The notes: generated by a model from the sequence alone, not told the origin. A DNA stretch of 12,051 bases from Pseudomonadota bacterium (GCA_027625355.1 JAQBWI010000025.1:1-12051), one strand, 5' to 3'; shown: positions 1 through 7,567, numbered from the stretch's first letter. Program-made: numbers and translations.

Positions 1-267
1 ACTCAAAAAACAAATCGACCTAAATTTATAGTAGGCTTTTCTGCAGAAACAGATAGTAAAATACTAGCTAGAAAAAAATTAGAAGAAAAAAAATGTAATA
101 TGATAATTTATAATAAAATAAGTAAAAAAAATAAAGTGTTTGGTTTGGATGAAAATAAAATTTCCATTTTAACGAAAAATAAAATTGTAAATTATTCTAA
201 ATTTTCAAAACTTAAGTGTGCTAATTTAATTTTAGATTCTATCTATGATGAAATAAAAAATAAATGA
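1..267 (+). CDS. coaBC: CoaBC, C-terminal end of the phosphopantothenate-cysteine ligase domain (partial, 5' end outside window)
   Basis: Coenzyme A synthesis: the CoaB half joins cysteine to 4'-phosphopantothenate using CTP, and the CoaC half (outside the window) decarboxylates the product. Only the last 88 residues are present, open from the first base and ending in TGA at 265-267. They match the CoaB C-terminus: the core VGFSAET (family form VGFAAET), the lysine-rich stretch ARKKLEEKK where the family has its catalytic lysine, and MIIYNKIS in place of the usual IVANDVS, which keeps the Asn but changes the following Asp to Lys. The segment FGLDENKISIL matches the family's FgsdeN pattern, and a short helix ends the protein. 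The stop overlaps the next gene's start (ATGA, 264-267), so the two are probably translationally coupled. The family call is firm. Whether the CoaC domain is fused upstream cannot be seen. Confidence 0.9.
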   Translation, partial: TQKTNRPKFIVGFSAETDSKILARKKLEEKKCNMIIYNKISKKNKVFGLDENKISILTKNKIVNYSKFSKLKCANLILDSIYDEIKNK

Positions 268-1007
268 GTTTCTCAGACCTAGAGTATGAGATATTTTCAA
301 GACAATTTATTTTACAAAATTTTAATGAAGAAAATATACAAAAGTTAAATAAAGCTAAAATAACTATCATTGGACTTGGGGGAATAGGCTGTCCCTTAAC
401 ACAATATTTAGTTTCATCTGGTATAAAAAATTTAACTTTTTTTGATGGTGATTTTATTGAAAAAAGTAACTTAGCTAGACAAATATTATATTCTCTAGAA
501 GATATTGGAAAGTATAAAACTTTAGTCGCAAAAGAAAAGCTCCTAAAAACAAATCCTAATTGCAATATAACAGCCTACTCTCAACATTTAATTAAAGATA
601 ATTTAAATCTGTTATTGGACTCAGATATAATAATAGATGCAACTGATGACTGGCGTTCTTCAAAATTAATTAATAAATTTTGTGTGCAAAACTCACTAAA
701 ATATATTTTTTCATCAGCAATAAATTACAATATTCAAATATGCCTATTTAATAATAAAAAAAATCATGTTTGTTTAAATTGTTTGTTCCCAAATAAAGAA
801 GATGCAGATTTACCAAGATGTGAAACTGTGGGAATTTCAAGTATTTGTGCTGGTATAGCTGGCTTAATAACTGCTCAAAAAACAATTAACACATTGTTTA
901 ATACAAAAGATGAAAGTAACATATTAACATTAATTGATACTTCAGATTTAAATATCACTAATATTAAGATAAAAAATAATATTAATTGCATGTTAAATAA
1001 TAGTTAA
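264..1007 (+). CDS. ThiF/MoeB/HesA-family E1-like adenylyltransferase
   Basis: Members of this family use ATP to adenylate the C-terminal Gly-Gly of a small ubiquitin-like sulfur carrier (MoaD, ThiS or similar) in the cytoplasm, for molybdopterin, thiamine or cysteine synthesis. The 247 residues align along the whole length of MoeB. Arg13-Gln14 begin the family's RQ motif, the nucleotide loop is G37-L-G-G-I-G42, D61 and D63 end the second strand, N69-L-A-R72-Q is the NLxRQ motif, K85 is the catalytic lysine, D125-A-T-D128 is the DxTD motif, and C170-x2-C173 is the first zinc pair. C186-E-T matches the CxEAG segment of MoeB. The C-terminal zinc pair is incomplete: C242 is present but position 245 is Asn. 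There is no rhodanese domain, and no carrier gene lies in the window, so MoeB, ThiF and another role cannot be told apart. The gene starts inside the coaBC stop codon. Confidence 0.85.
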   Translation: MSFSDLEYEIFSRQFILQNFNEENIQKLNKAKITIIGLGGIGCPLTQYLVSSGIKNLTFFDGDFIEKSNLARQILYSLEDIGKYKTLVAKEKLLKTNPNCNITAYSQHLIKDNLNLLLDSDIIIDATDDWRSSKLINKFCVQNSLKYIFSSAINYNIQICLFNNKKNHVCLNCLFPNKEDADLPRCETVGISSICAGIAGLITAQKTINTLFNTKDESNILTLIDTSDLNITNIKIKNNINCMLNNS

Positions 1008-1015
1008 CTTATACT
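986..1015 (+). promoter_or_regulatory. Possible sigma-70-type promoter for fabA-fabB-fabI
   Basis: A -10-like TATACT (1010-1015, five of six consensus bases) lies 18 bases after a poor -35-like TTGCAT (986-991, three of six). It sits at the end of the ThiF-like gene, so a transcript would start about 20-30 bases before the fabA start codon. In such AT-rich DNA -10-like hexamers are common (a second, TATATT, is at 1015-1020), so this is only a candidate. Read-through from coaBC is an equally simple explanation. Confidence 0.25.
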
Positions 1016-1048
1016 ATATTATCATTTAATACCTTACGTTATATCAAT

Positions 1049-1558
1049 ATGAAAAAAAATTCCTTTTCTTATGAGCGACTAATTGATTGTGCTAATGGTG
1101 ATTTATTTGGCGAAGGTAATGCACAGTTGCCCTCTCCACCAATGCTAATGTTTGATAGAATTACAAACATTAATGAAACAGGCGGTATTTTTCAAAAAGG
1201 TGAAATTGTCGCTGAACTAGATATAAAGCCTGAACTTTGGTTCTTTGATTGTCATTTTAAAGGAGATCCCGTAATGCCAGGATGCTTGGGATTAGATGCA
1301 ATGTGGCAACTAGTTGGTTTCTATCTAGGATGGTTAGAACAACCAGGTAAAGGAAGAGCTCTTGGTGTTGGTGAAGTTAAATTTACCGGACAAGTTTTAG
1401 ATACAGTAAAAAAAGTGACTTACCAAATTTCTATTAAACGATTAATACTTAGAAAATTAATTCTGGGGGTAGCTGATGGTGTTCTTAAAGCTGATGGAGA
1501 ACCTATATATGAAGCTAAAGATATGAAGGTTGGTCTTTTTCAATCTGATAATAAATAA
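1049..1558 (+). CDS. fabA: 3-hydroxydecanoyl-ACP dehydratase/isomerase FabA
   Basis: FabA dehydrates 3-hydroxyacyl-ACP and, at the ten-carbon stage, isomerises trans-2- to cis-3-decenoyl-ACP, the branch point to unsaturated fatty acids without oxygen. The protein has 169 residues (E. coli FabA 172) in a single hot-dog domain. Active-site residues are visible: H69 in FFDCHFKGDPVMPG and D83 in GCLGLDAMWQLVGF, matching E. coli His70 and Asp84. The isomerase-type sequence around these residues and the adjacent fabB favour FabA over FabZ. The start is the ATG at 1049, giving an N-terminus of family length. No convincing Shine-Dalgarno sequence precedes it. It leads the fabA-fabB-fabI cluster, with only two bases before fabB. 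Confidence 0.97.
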   Translation: MKKNSFSYERLIDCANGDLFGEGNAQLPSPPMLMFDRITNINETGGIFQKGEIVAELDIKPELWFFDCHFKGDPVMPGCLGLDAMWQLVGFYLGWLEQPGKGRALGVGEVKFTGQVLDTVKKVTYQISIKRLILRKLILGVADGVLKADGEPIYEAKDMKVGLFQSDNK

Positions 1559-1560
1559 AA

Positions 1561-2778
1561 ATGAAAAGAGTTGTAATAACAGGACTGGGTATTGTTTCAT
1601 GTATAGGTAATGATGCAGAAACTGTGACAAACAATTTAAAAAACTTAAATTCTGGAATTTCTTCTGCCCCTGAATATGAAGAATTTTCATTTAGAAGTCT
1701 TGTACATGGAAAACCAGATATAGATTTAGAAGAAAATATTGATCGTCGTCTATTACGTTTTATGGGAGATGGTGCAGCATTTAATTATATTGCTATGAAA
1801 AATGCAATTGAAGATTCTGGATTAGAAGAAAAAGATGTATCTAATGAAATGACAGGTATAATTGTTGGATCCGGCGGTCCATCAACGATGAACTTATATA
1901 AAGCAGCTGATTTGGGAAGAAATAGTGGTTCAAAAAAAGTTGGACCATTTATGGTGCCAAGAAGTATGTCTAGTACCAATTCTGCAACTCTTGCTACTCC
2001 TTTCAAAATTAAAGGGGTAAACTATTCAATTACTTCAGCGTGTTCAACAAGTTCGCATTGTATTGGAAATGCTTATGAGCTTATTCAGATTGGTAAACAA
2101 AACATTGTATTTGCAGGAGGTGGTGAAGAATTGCATTGGACTTTATCGATACTCTTTGATGCAATGGGTGCACTATCTTCAAAATATAATGACAACCCTG
2201 CAGTCGCATCAAGAGCTTATGATTCTGAAAGAGATGGTTTTGTTATCTCAGGAGGCGGTGGAACGTTAGTTCTTGAGGAGCTTGATCATGCTAGATCAAG
2301 AGGAGCTAAAATTTATGGTGAAATTACTGGTTATGGTGCAACTTCTGATGGATATGATATGGTTCAACCATCTGGTGAAGGTGCTGAAAGATGCATGAAT
2401 ATGGCAATAAAAAATATTAAAGGTAAAGTAGATTATATAAATTCCCATGGTACAAGTACAGTTATTGGTGATTTAAAAGAACTAGAAGCAATTAAAAAAA
2501 CATTTGGTAAAGAAATACCTAAGATAAGCTCAACTAAATCTTTAACTGGTCACTCCCTAGGAGCTACGGGTGTTCACGAAGCAATATATTGTCTCTTAAT
2601 GATGAATAATAATTTTCTCAGTGGTTCAGCAAACATAACTTCATTAGATGATAAAGCAAAAACTCATAATATTCTTTTAAAAACTGAAGAAAATAATAAA
2701 ATTGAAAATATACTTTCAAATAGCTTTGGTTTTGGTGGCACAAATGCAACTCTATTAATATCTAGATATAATGGTTAA
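1561..2778 (+). CDS. fabB: 3-oxoacyl-ACP synthase I FabB
   Basis: FabB condenses malonyl-ACP with acyl-ACP and is the synthase that elongates the cis-3-decenoyl-ACP made by FabA. The 405 residues form the usual double thiolase fold. The catalytic triad and its lysine are in place: C161 in SACSTSSHCIGNA, H296 in NSHGTSTVIGD, K326 in SSTKSLTGHS and H331 in the same motif, each two positions below E. coli C163, H298, K328 and H333. The C-terminal glycine-rich NSFGFGGTNA loop is intact. The TSSHC context and length fit FabB better than FabF, and the pairing with fabA supports this. The start ATG lies two bases after the fabA stop, and the last 8 bases overlap fabI, so the three genes are probably cotranscribed and coupled. 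Confidence 0.97.
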   Translation: MKRVVITGLGIVSCIGNDAETVTNNLKNLNSGISSAPEYEEFSFRSLVHGKPDIDLEENIDRRLLRFMGDGAAFNYIAMKNAIEDSGLEEKDVSNEMTGIIVGSGGPSTMNLYKAADLGRNSGSKKVGPFMVPRSMSSTNSATLATPFKIKGVNYSITSACSTSSHCIGNAYELIQIGKQNIVFAGGGEELHWTLSILFDAMGALSSKYNDNPAVASRAYDSERDGFVISGGGGTLVLEELDHARSRGAKIYGEITGYGATSDGYDMVQPSGEGAERCMNMAIKNIKGKVDYINSHGTSTVIGDLKELEAIKKTFGKEIPKISSTKSLTGHSLGATGVHEAIYCLLMMNNNFLSGSANITSLDDKAKTHNILLKTEENNKIENILSNSFGFGGTNATLLISRYNG

Positions 2779-3541
2779 GGGTAAAAAAGGTATTGTAATT
2801 GGGATTGCAAATGATCATTCAATAGCTTGGGGTATAGCAAAACAATTACATGCTAGTGGTGCCGAATTAGCCATTACATATCAAAATAATACATTGTTAA
2901 AAAGAGTTAAACCTCTAGCAGATAAAGTTAATACAGATGTGTTAGTTGAATGTGATGTAAATAATGAAGATCATCTCCAAAATACATTTACACAAATTAA
3001 AAAAAGATTTGGGACAATTGATTTCATTATTCATGCTGTTGCATATTCTGATAAAGCTGAATTAAATGGTAGATATATTGATACTTCAAAAGATAATTTT
3101 ATCAACAGCCTATCAATATCTTGTTATTCTTTTACTAGAATAGCAAAAATTTTTCAGCCAATTATAAATCCAGATGGTAGTTTGTTAACTTTAAGCTTTT
3201 ATGGAGCAAGTAAAGTTATGCCAAATTATAATGTAATGGGAGTTGCTAAAGCCGCTCTTGAAACAAGTGTAAAATATTTAAGTGTTGATTTAGGTGGCCA
3301 AGACATAAGAGTTAACGCAATTTCAGCAGGTCCGATGAGAACGCTTGCAGGTGCAGCTATTGCAAATGCTAGAGATGTTTTTAATTATACAAGTGAAAAT
3401 TCTTCCCTAAAAAGAAATGTAAACCTTGATGAATTAGGTAATTCAGCTTTATATTTAGTTAGTGATTTATCTTCCGCGATAACTGGAGAAATTCATTATG
3501 TTGATTGTGGCTTTAATATCGTTGGAATGCCTAAAAGTTAA
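2771..3541 (+). CDS. fabI: Enoyl-ACP reductase FabI (NADH-dependent)
   Basis: FabI carries out the last step of each fatty-acid elongation round, reducing trans-2-enoyl-ACP with NADH. It is a 256-residue short-chain dehydrogenase of the divergent FabI type. The nucleotide site is G11-I-A-N-D-H-S-I-A-W-G21, with D61 in ECDV for the adenine. The catalytic pair is Y153 and K160 in PNYNVMGVAK (Y-x6-K), and Y144 matches the other conserved FabI tyrosine (E. coli Tyr146). The RVNAISAGP and TGEIHYVDCG segments are typical. The residue equivalent to E. coli Gly93, a triclosan-resistance site, is A90. The start overlaps fabB by 8 bases in another frame. The TAA stop overlaps the stop of the convergent phosphodiesterase gene. 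Confidence 0.96.
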   Translation: MVKGKKGIVIGIANDHSIAWGIAKQLHASGAELAITYQNNTLLKRVKPLADKVNTDVLVECDVNNEDHLQNTFTQIKKRFGTIDFIIHAVAYSDKAELNGRYIDTSKDNFINSLSISCYSFTRIAKIFQPIINPDGSLLTLSFYGASKVMPNYNVMGVAKAALETSVKYLSVDLGGQDIRVNAISAGPMRTLAGAAIANARDVFNYTSENSSLKRNVNLDELGNSALYLVSDLSSAITGEIHYVDCGFNIVGMPKS

Positions 3542-4284
3542 TTATATTCTGTTGGATCGTCAATAAATATACTAGCAACATTGTTACTCCATAAGTTTTG
3601 TGCTTGCACTTTAGAAATATTATTATCGGCATAAACAGTGACTTGGATGTCATTTTCTTCAAATTTACTCACAGTAGAATTAGAAAAAAAATTTAAATTA
3701 ATACCACAACTAAAAAAATTATATTTTTTACAAATATCAATAGTTTCATCAATATTAAATTTTTTATTATCATCATTTAAAAAACCACATTGCAGATATG
3801 GCTCTGTTTCTTTTAAAATTATACAACTTGCAAGATCAAAACTTGAGAAATAAATCTTATCGTATGAAATTCTATTTATTTCTTTTAATATATTTTTTAC
3901 GTTTAACTCTTCGTAATTTTTGTTTGGTTTAAGTTCAATATTTAAATATTTCTGTTTTTTTTTAATTAAATCTAAAACAACTCTTAAACTTGGTACTTTA
4001 ATGTCTGTTTTTGCATTATAAAAATAATAACCAGCATCAAGATGATTTATTTGATCAAATGTAAAATTACAAACTAGACCAGATCCATTTGTGGTTCTGT
4101 CTAAAGTATCATCATGAAGTAATAGAGGGATATTATCCTTACTTACCTTTACATCTATTTCTACACATTCGAGACCAAGGTCGAAGGCTTTTGTAATAGA
4201 CTCCAAAGTATTTTCAGGTTTTAAATTTTTTACCCCTCTATGACCAATTAGTTTTGGTAAAATAAATTTACTACTCAGTCTCAA
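3538..4284 (-). CDS. Glycerophosphodiester phosphodiesterase (UgpQ/GDPD family)
   Basis: Enzymes of this family hydrolyse glycerophosphodiesters (head groups from broken-down phospholipids) to sn-glycerol 3-phosphate and an alcohol, using a divalent metal ion. The 248 residues form one TIM-barrel GDPD domain. The catalytic H15-R-G is followed by P23-E-N-T, the metal ligands E42-I-D44, the second catalytic H57 in LLHDDTLDRTTNG, and NIELKP further on. The end, ASIFIDDP, matches the family's GVDGIxTDxP. No signal peptide or membrane segment is seen, so it is probably cytoplasmic like UgpQ. It is last in the minus-strand operon and overlaps pnp by 14 bases. The start is uncertain. A TTG at 4284 opens the frame, but the AGGAAG before it touches it; a CTG at 4278 is better spaced. 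No ATG precedes the HRG motif. Confidence 0.88.
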   Translation of the reverse strand: MRLSSKFILPKLIGHRGVKNLKPENTLESITKAFDLGLECVEIDVKVSKDNIPLLLHDDTLDRTTNGSGLVCNFTFDQINHLDAGYYFYNAKTDIKVPSLRVVLDLIKKKQKYLNIELKPNKNYEELNVKNILKEINRISYDKIYFSSFDLASCIILKETEPYLQCGFLNDDNKKFNIDETIDICKKYNFFSCGINLNFFSNSTVSKFEENDIQVTVYADNNISKVQAQNLWSNNVASIFIDDPTEYN

Positions 4285-6355
4285 CTTCCTTCATTGAAAG
4301 CTTAACTTTACCTCTGCCATCAACATCAAGAACTTTTACCTTAACAGTATCACCTTCATTTATGACATCGCTTACTTTCTCAACTCTTTCATTTTTAAGT
4401 TGGCTGATATGCACTAATCCATCTTTAGATCCCATAAAATTAACAAAAGCTCCAAAATCCATAAGCTTTACAACCTTACCTTCATAGATCTTTCCAATTT
4501 CAGGCTCTTCTACAATACCCTTAATCCATTCTATTGCATCACTTCCTGATTTTGCATCTACAGCAGCAACGCTTACTAAGCCTTCATCATCAATTTCAAT
4601 TTTAGCTCCAGTGGTTTCACTAATTTCTCTAATAACCGCACCACCTTTACCAATGACTTCTCGAATTTTATCCTTATGCACATGAAATGTGGTAATTGTA
4701 GGGGCATACTCAGAGATTTTTTCTTGTGGTTTTTCGATTGCTTTAGCCATTTCTCCTAAAATATGAATTCTACCCTCTTTGGCTTGTTCAAGTGCTTCTT
4801 TCATTATAGCAGATGTAATACTGGTAATTTTTATATCCATTTGCAGAGATGTTATCCCATCCTTAGTTCCAGCGACTTTAAAATCCATATCACCTAAATG
4901 ATCTTCATCACCTAATATATCTGATAAAACTACATAATCATTATTCTCTTTAATTAAACCCATTGCAATACCAGCTATTGGTTTTTCCAGAGGGACACCA
5001 GCATCCATCATAGACATAGAAGTTCCACAAACCGTAGCCATAGAACTTGATCCATTTGATTCTGTTATCTCTGATACAACTCTATAGGTGTAAGGAAATT
5101 TATCATTTGAAGGTAACATTGGGTGAATTGCCCTCCATGCTAATTTACCATGACCAATTTCTCTTCTACTTGTTGAACCAACTCTTCCAACCTCTCCAAC
5201 TGAATATGGTGGAAAATTATAATGAAGCATAAAATTTTCTTTATATTCACCTTCTATGGCATCAATTCTTTGCTCATCCATTCCCGTTCCAAGCGTTGTT
5301 ACTACTAAAGCTTGTGTTTCTCCTCGGGTAAATAGAGCTGAACCATGAGTTCTGCTTAAAACACCAGTTTCACAAACTATAGGTCTTACTGTACTAGTAT
5401 CACGTCCATCAATTCTATTACCTGTTTTTAAAAGTTCTCCTCTAACAACATCTTTTTCAACCGACTTTATTGCATCTGAAACTATAACGGCGGTTAGAGT
5501 TTCGCTTAAGTATTTTTCTTCAATCTCAAGCTTAATTTCATTTAGTTTTTCTACACGTTTTTGTTTTTCTAATACTTTATAAGCATCACTAAATTTACTT
5601 GCATACTCATCAGAAATTAACTTTGGAAGATTAACAATTTCACTATCTTTTTCTGGTATATCCCAAGGTTCTTTAGCAGCTTTTTTTGCTAAAGATATGA
5701 TAGCATCTATTACCGGTAAGTATGACTCTTGGCCTAGAACAACTGCTTCAAGCATTTTTTCTTCGCTTAATTGGTGTGCTTCAGATTCAACCATAAGAAC
5801 ACCATTTTTTGTTCCAGCAACAACTAAATCTAACTTTGAATCCTTTATTTCTTGTATTGTTGGATTAACAACAAACTTATCATCTACTAAGCCTATTTTT
5901 GTAGCTCCTAAAGGACCCATAAATGGTAACCCAGATAAAGTGATTGCTGCACTAGCTGCTATTAAAGCAACAATATCAGAGTCATTTTCTTGATCATGTG
6001 ATAATACTGTACAAGTAACTTGCGTTTCATTTTTAAAATCTTTGTGAAATAATGGTCTAATTGGTCTATCAATTAGTCTACAAATTAATGTTTCCTTTTC
6101 AGTAGGTCTTGCTTCTCTTTTGAAAAAACCTCCTGGTATTTTTCCAACAGAATAAAATTTTTCTTGGTAGTTAACTGTTAATGGGAAAAAATCCATATCA
6201 GGTTTTACTTTTTTTGCAGCAACAACATTTGTCATCACTGTAGTTCCGCCGTAAGTTACGATTACAGAAGCGTCAGCCTGTCTTGCAATTTTCCCAGTTT
6301 CAATTATTAAATTTTTTCCTGCCCATTCTAATTCTACTTTTTTTACATCAAACAT
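4271..6355 (-). CDS. pnp: Polyribonucleotide nucleotidyltransferase (PNPase)
   Basis: PNPase degrades RNA 3' to 5' by phosphorolysis as a trimer and works with RNase E in mRNA turnover. Domains run in the family order: a first RNase PH-like core (GGFFKREARPTEKE and DRPIRPLF motifs), a helical linker, a second RNase PH core, a KH domain (V-I-G-K-G-G near residue 570) and an S1 domain to the end. Catalytic residues in DEDHLGDMDFK are D485, D491 and K493, matching E. coli D486, D492 and K494. The open frame extends upstream to a TTG at 6373. I chose the ATG at 6355 because MFDVKK is the family's usual N-terminus and a purine-rich GAAAGAG precedes it; this gives 694 residues. It lies 25 bases after rpsO, the conserved rpsO-pnp pairing. 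The phosphodiesterase gene overlaps its end. Confidence 0.96.
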   Translation of the reverse strand: MFDVKKVELEWAGKNLIIETGKIARQADASVIVTYGGTTVMTNVVAAKKVKPDMDFFPLTVNYQEKFYSVGKIPGGFFKREARPTEKETLICRLIDRPIRPLFHKDFKNETQVTCTVLSHDQENDSDIVALIAASAAITLSGLPFMGPLGATKIGLVDDKFVVNPTIQEIKDSKLDLVVAGTKNGVLMVESEAHQLSEEKMLEAVVLGQESYLPVIDAIISLAKKAAKEPWDIPEKDSEIVNLPKLISDEYASKFSDAYKVLEKQKRVEKLNEIKLEIEEKYLSETLTAVIVSDAIKSVEKDVVRGELLKTGNRIDGRDTSTVRPIVCETGVLSRTHGSALFTRGETQALVVTTLGTGMDEQRIDAIEGEYKENFMLHYNFPPYSVGEVGRVGSTSRREIGHGKLAWRAIHPMLPSNDKFPYTYRVVSEITESNGSSSMATVCGTSMSMMDAGVPLEKPIAGIAMGLIKENNDYVVLSDILGDEDHLGDMDFKVAGTKDGITSLQMDIKITSITSAIMKEALEQAKEGRIHILGEMAKAIEKPQEKISEYAPTITTFHVHKDKIREVIGKGGAVIREISETTGAKIEIDDEGLVSVAAVDAKSGSDAIEWIKGIVEEPEIGKIYEGKVVKLMDFGAFVNFMGSKDGLVHISQLKNERVEKVSDVINEGDTVKVKVLDVDGRGKVKLSMKEVETE

Positions 6356-6368
6356 CTTTTTTTTCTCT

Positions 6369-6380
6369 TTCAAATTTGAA
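6369..6380. repeat. 12-base perfect palindrome between rpsO and pnp
   Basis: TTCAAATTTGAA is a perfect inverted repeat filling about half of the 25-base rpsO-pnp gap. As RNA it is too AT-rich and has too little loop to be a stable hairpin. It could be a protein-binding site or chance. The larger RNase III and terminator hairpins found here in E. coli are not present. Confidence 0.4.
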
Positions 6381-6650
6381 CTAACCTCTAATGTTTAGTT
6401 CTTTTATTAATTTCATATATTTTTCGTTATCCTTCTTAGAAAGATAAGATAATAATTTTTTTCTATTATTAACTAGTGCTACAAGTCCTCTTTTGGAATG
6501 ATTATCATGTTTATGATTTTTAAAATGCTCAATCAAATTATTAATTCTTTCAGTTTGAACAGCTATTTGAACTTCTGCTGAACCAGTATCTTTATCATTA
6601 ATTGAAAATTTACTAATTAAATCTTTTTTTACTTCTTTAGTTATCGACAT
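6381..6650 (-). CDS. rpsO: 30S ribosomal protein S15
   Basis: S15 is a primary 16S rRNA-binding protein that organises the central domain and platform of the small subunit and contacts the large subunit. The 89 residues match the family length exactly. The TGSAEVQIAVQTERINNLIEHFKNHKHDNHSKRGLVALV region carries the His, Asp and Ser that contact rRNA, followed by NNRKKLLSYL and a basic C-terminal helix. The ATG is supported by the best Shine-Dalgarno sequence in the window (AGGAG, five bases before it), which overlaps the truB stop. It stands between truB and pnp, as in many proteobacteria. Confidence 0.98.
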   Translation of the reverse strand: MSITKEVKKDLISKFSINDKDTGSAEVQIAVQTERINNLIEHFKNHKHDNHSKRGLVALVNNRKKLLSYLSKKDNEKYMKLIKELNIRG

Positions 6651-6655
6651 CGTAT

Positions 6656-6660
6656 CTCCT
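6656..6660 (-). promoter_or_regulatory. Strong ribosome binding site of rpsO, overlapping the truB stop codon
   Basis: AGGAG is read on the minus strand five bases before the rpsO ATG. Its first two bases are the last two of the truB TAG stop, so ribosomes ending truB sit on the rpsO site. Most other genes in the window have weak or no recognisable Shine-Dalgarno sequence, which fits the high output needed of a ribosomal protein. Confidence 0.75.
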
Positions 6661-7567
6661 ATATTAAAACTTTATTTGGTTTAAACAAATCTTCACTTAA
6701 TTTGCCAAAGGAAACAATATTTCCTTTTTTTGATAAAAAAACTAATTCTTCTTTATCTGAATTTAAAGGTTTTTTTATTAATTTTTTTTTATTAATAAAA
6801 ATGGATTTACCTAAAGAAAGATCATTTAAATCTTTCCTTTCTTCAATTTCATAAGCCAAGATGTCGTCCAGCATAGAAATTGATGAGTGAATACAATTAA
6901 ATTCGAACTCGCTTTGCCCTATTTTTAGTGTATCGTCCAGCAAAATTGAATTATTTTCAGTAAAATGACCAACTTTTGTTCTTTTTAAATCAACTACATG
7001 CCCATATGTCCCTAATTTGTTGGCAATATCTCTAGCAAGGCTTCTTACGTAAAAACCTTTACCACAGTCTATTTCAAAACTCGACGTATTGTTATCTGAG
7101 AATAAAAAAGTAATAGATTTTAAAAATACTTTCTTTGAAACTAATGAAAAGTTTTTATTTTCACGTAATACTGCATACGCTCTTTTTCCATTTACTTTTA
7201 CTGCTGATGCTTTTGGAGGTATTTGATTTTGATAACCTATGAAGGAATTAACTATTCGATTAATTTCCTCTTCACTAGGAGTCTTATTACTATAGTTTAT
7301 AACTTCTCCTTCTGAATCGTCTGTAGAAGTTTGCTCACCCCATTTTATTGTAAATAAATATTTTTTTGAGCTTATGTTTACAAATGGAATCAGCTTAGTT
7401 GTTTTATTAATTGCAATAGGAAGAATACCTTCAGCACTTGGATCTAAAGTACCAGCATGACCTATTTTTTTTATATTGAATTTCTTTTTTATTTTATAAA
7501 TGGCTGAGAAAGAACTAATTCCTTTTGGTTTAAATAAATTTATCCAACCCTGTAGTTTTTCATCCAT
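6659..7567 (-). CDS. truB: tRNA pseudouridine-55 synthase TruB
   Basis: TruB converts U55 in the T-loop of nearly all tRNAs to pseudouridine and also helps tRNA folding. The 302 residues begin with the TruB signature GWINLFKPKGISSF. The catalytic aspartate is D42 in GHAGTLDPSAEGILPI. The KKYLFTIKWGEQTSTDDSEG segment follows, then QIPPKASAVKVNGKRAY (family form PP.ySA.K..G.raY) and CGKGFYVRSLARDI. The C-terminal third, ending VSFGKLSEDLFKPNKVLI, looks like the small PUA-like domain. Length is close to E. coli TruB (314). The ATG overlaps the 3' end of rbfA by 8 bases, so the two are probably translationally coupled, and the stop overlaps the rpsO ribosome binding site. Confidence 0.96.
   Translation of the reverse strand: MDEKLQGWINLFKPKGISSFSAIYKIKKKFNIKKIGHAGTLDPSAEGILPIAINKTTKLIPFVNISSKKYLFTIKWGEQTSTDDSEGEVINYSNKTPSEEEINRIVNSFIGYQNQIPPKASAVKVNGKRAYAVLRENKNFSLVSKKVFLKSITFLFSDNNTSSFEIDCGKGFYVRSLARDIANKLGTYGHVVDLKRTKVGHFTENNSILLDDTLKIGQSEFEFNCIHSSISMLDDILAYEIEERKDLNDLSLGKSIFINKKKLIKKPLNSDKEELVFLSKKGNIVSFGKLSEDLFKPNKVLI

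Noticed and set aside
239..565. Minus-strand open frame of 108 codons across the coaBC/ThiF-like junction
   Set aside because: It is antisense to two clearly conserved proteins, has low-complexity Phe/Ser/Ile content from AT-rich DNA and no family match.
1008..1048. Possible small RNA or riboswitch before fabA
   Set aside because: The gap is only 41 AT-rich bases with no stable hairpin. A plain promoter or simple spacer is enough.
1457..2006. Minus-strand open frames antisense to fabA and fabB
   Set aside because: They lie opposite strongly conserved FabA and FabB coding sequence and look like AT-rich chance frames.
5697..5993. Plus-strand open frame of 98 codons inside pnp
   Set aside because: It lies wholly antisense to the well conserved PNPase coding sequence, has no recognisable family and is explained as a shadow frame.
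6356..6373. Six-residue N-terminal extension of PNPase from a TTG at 6373
   Set aside because: The family's proteins begin at the MFDVKK segment, and the ATG at 6355 follows a purine-rich stretch at suitable spacing. The added KEKKK residues are probably the leader read in frame.
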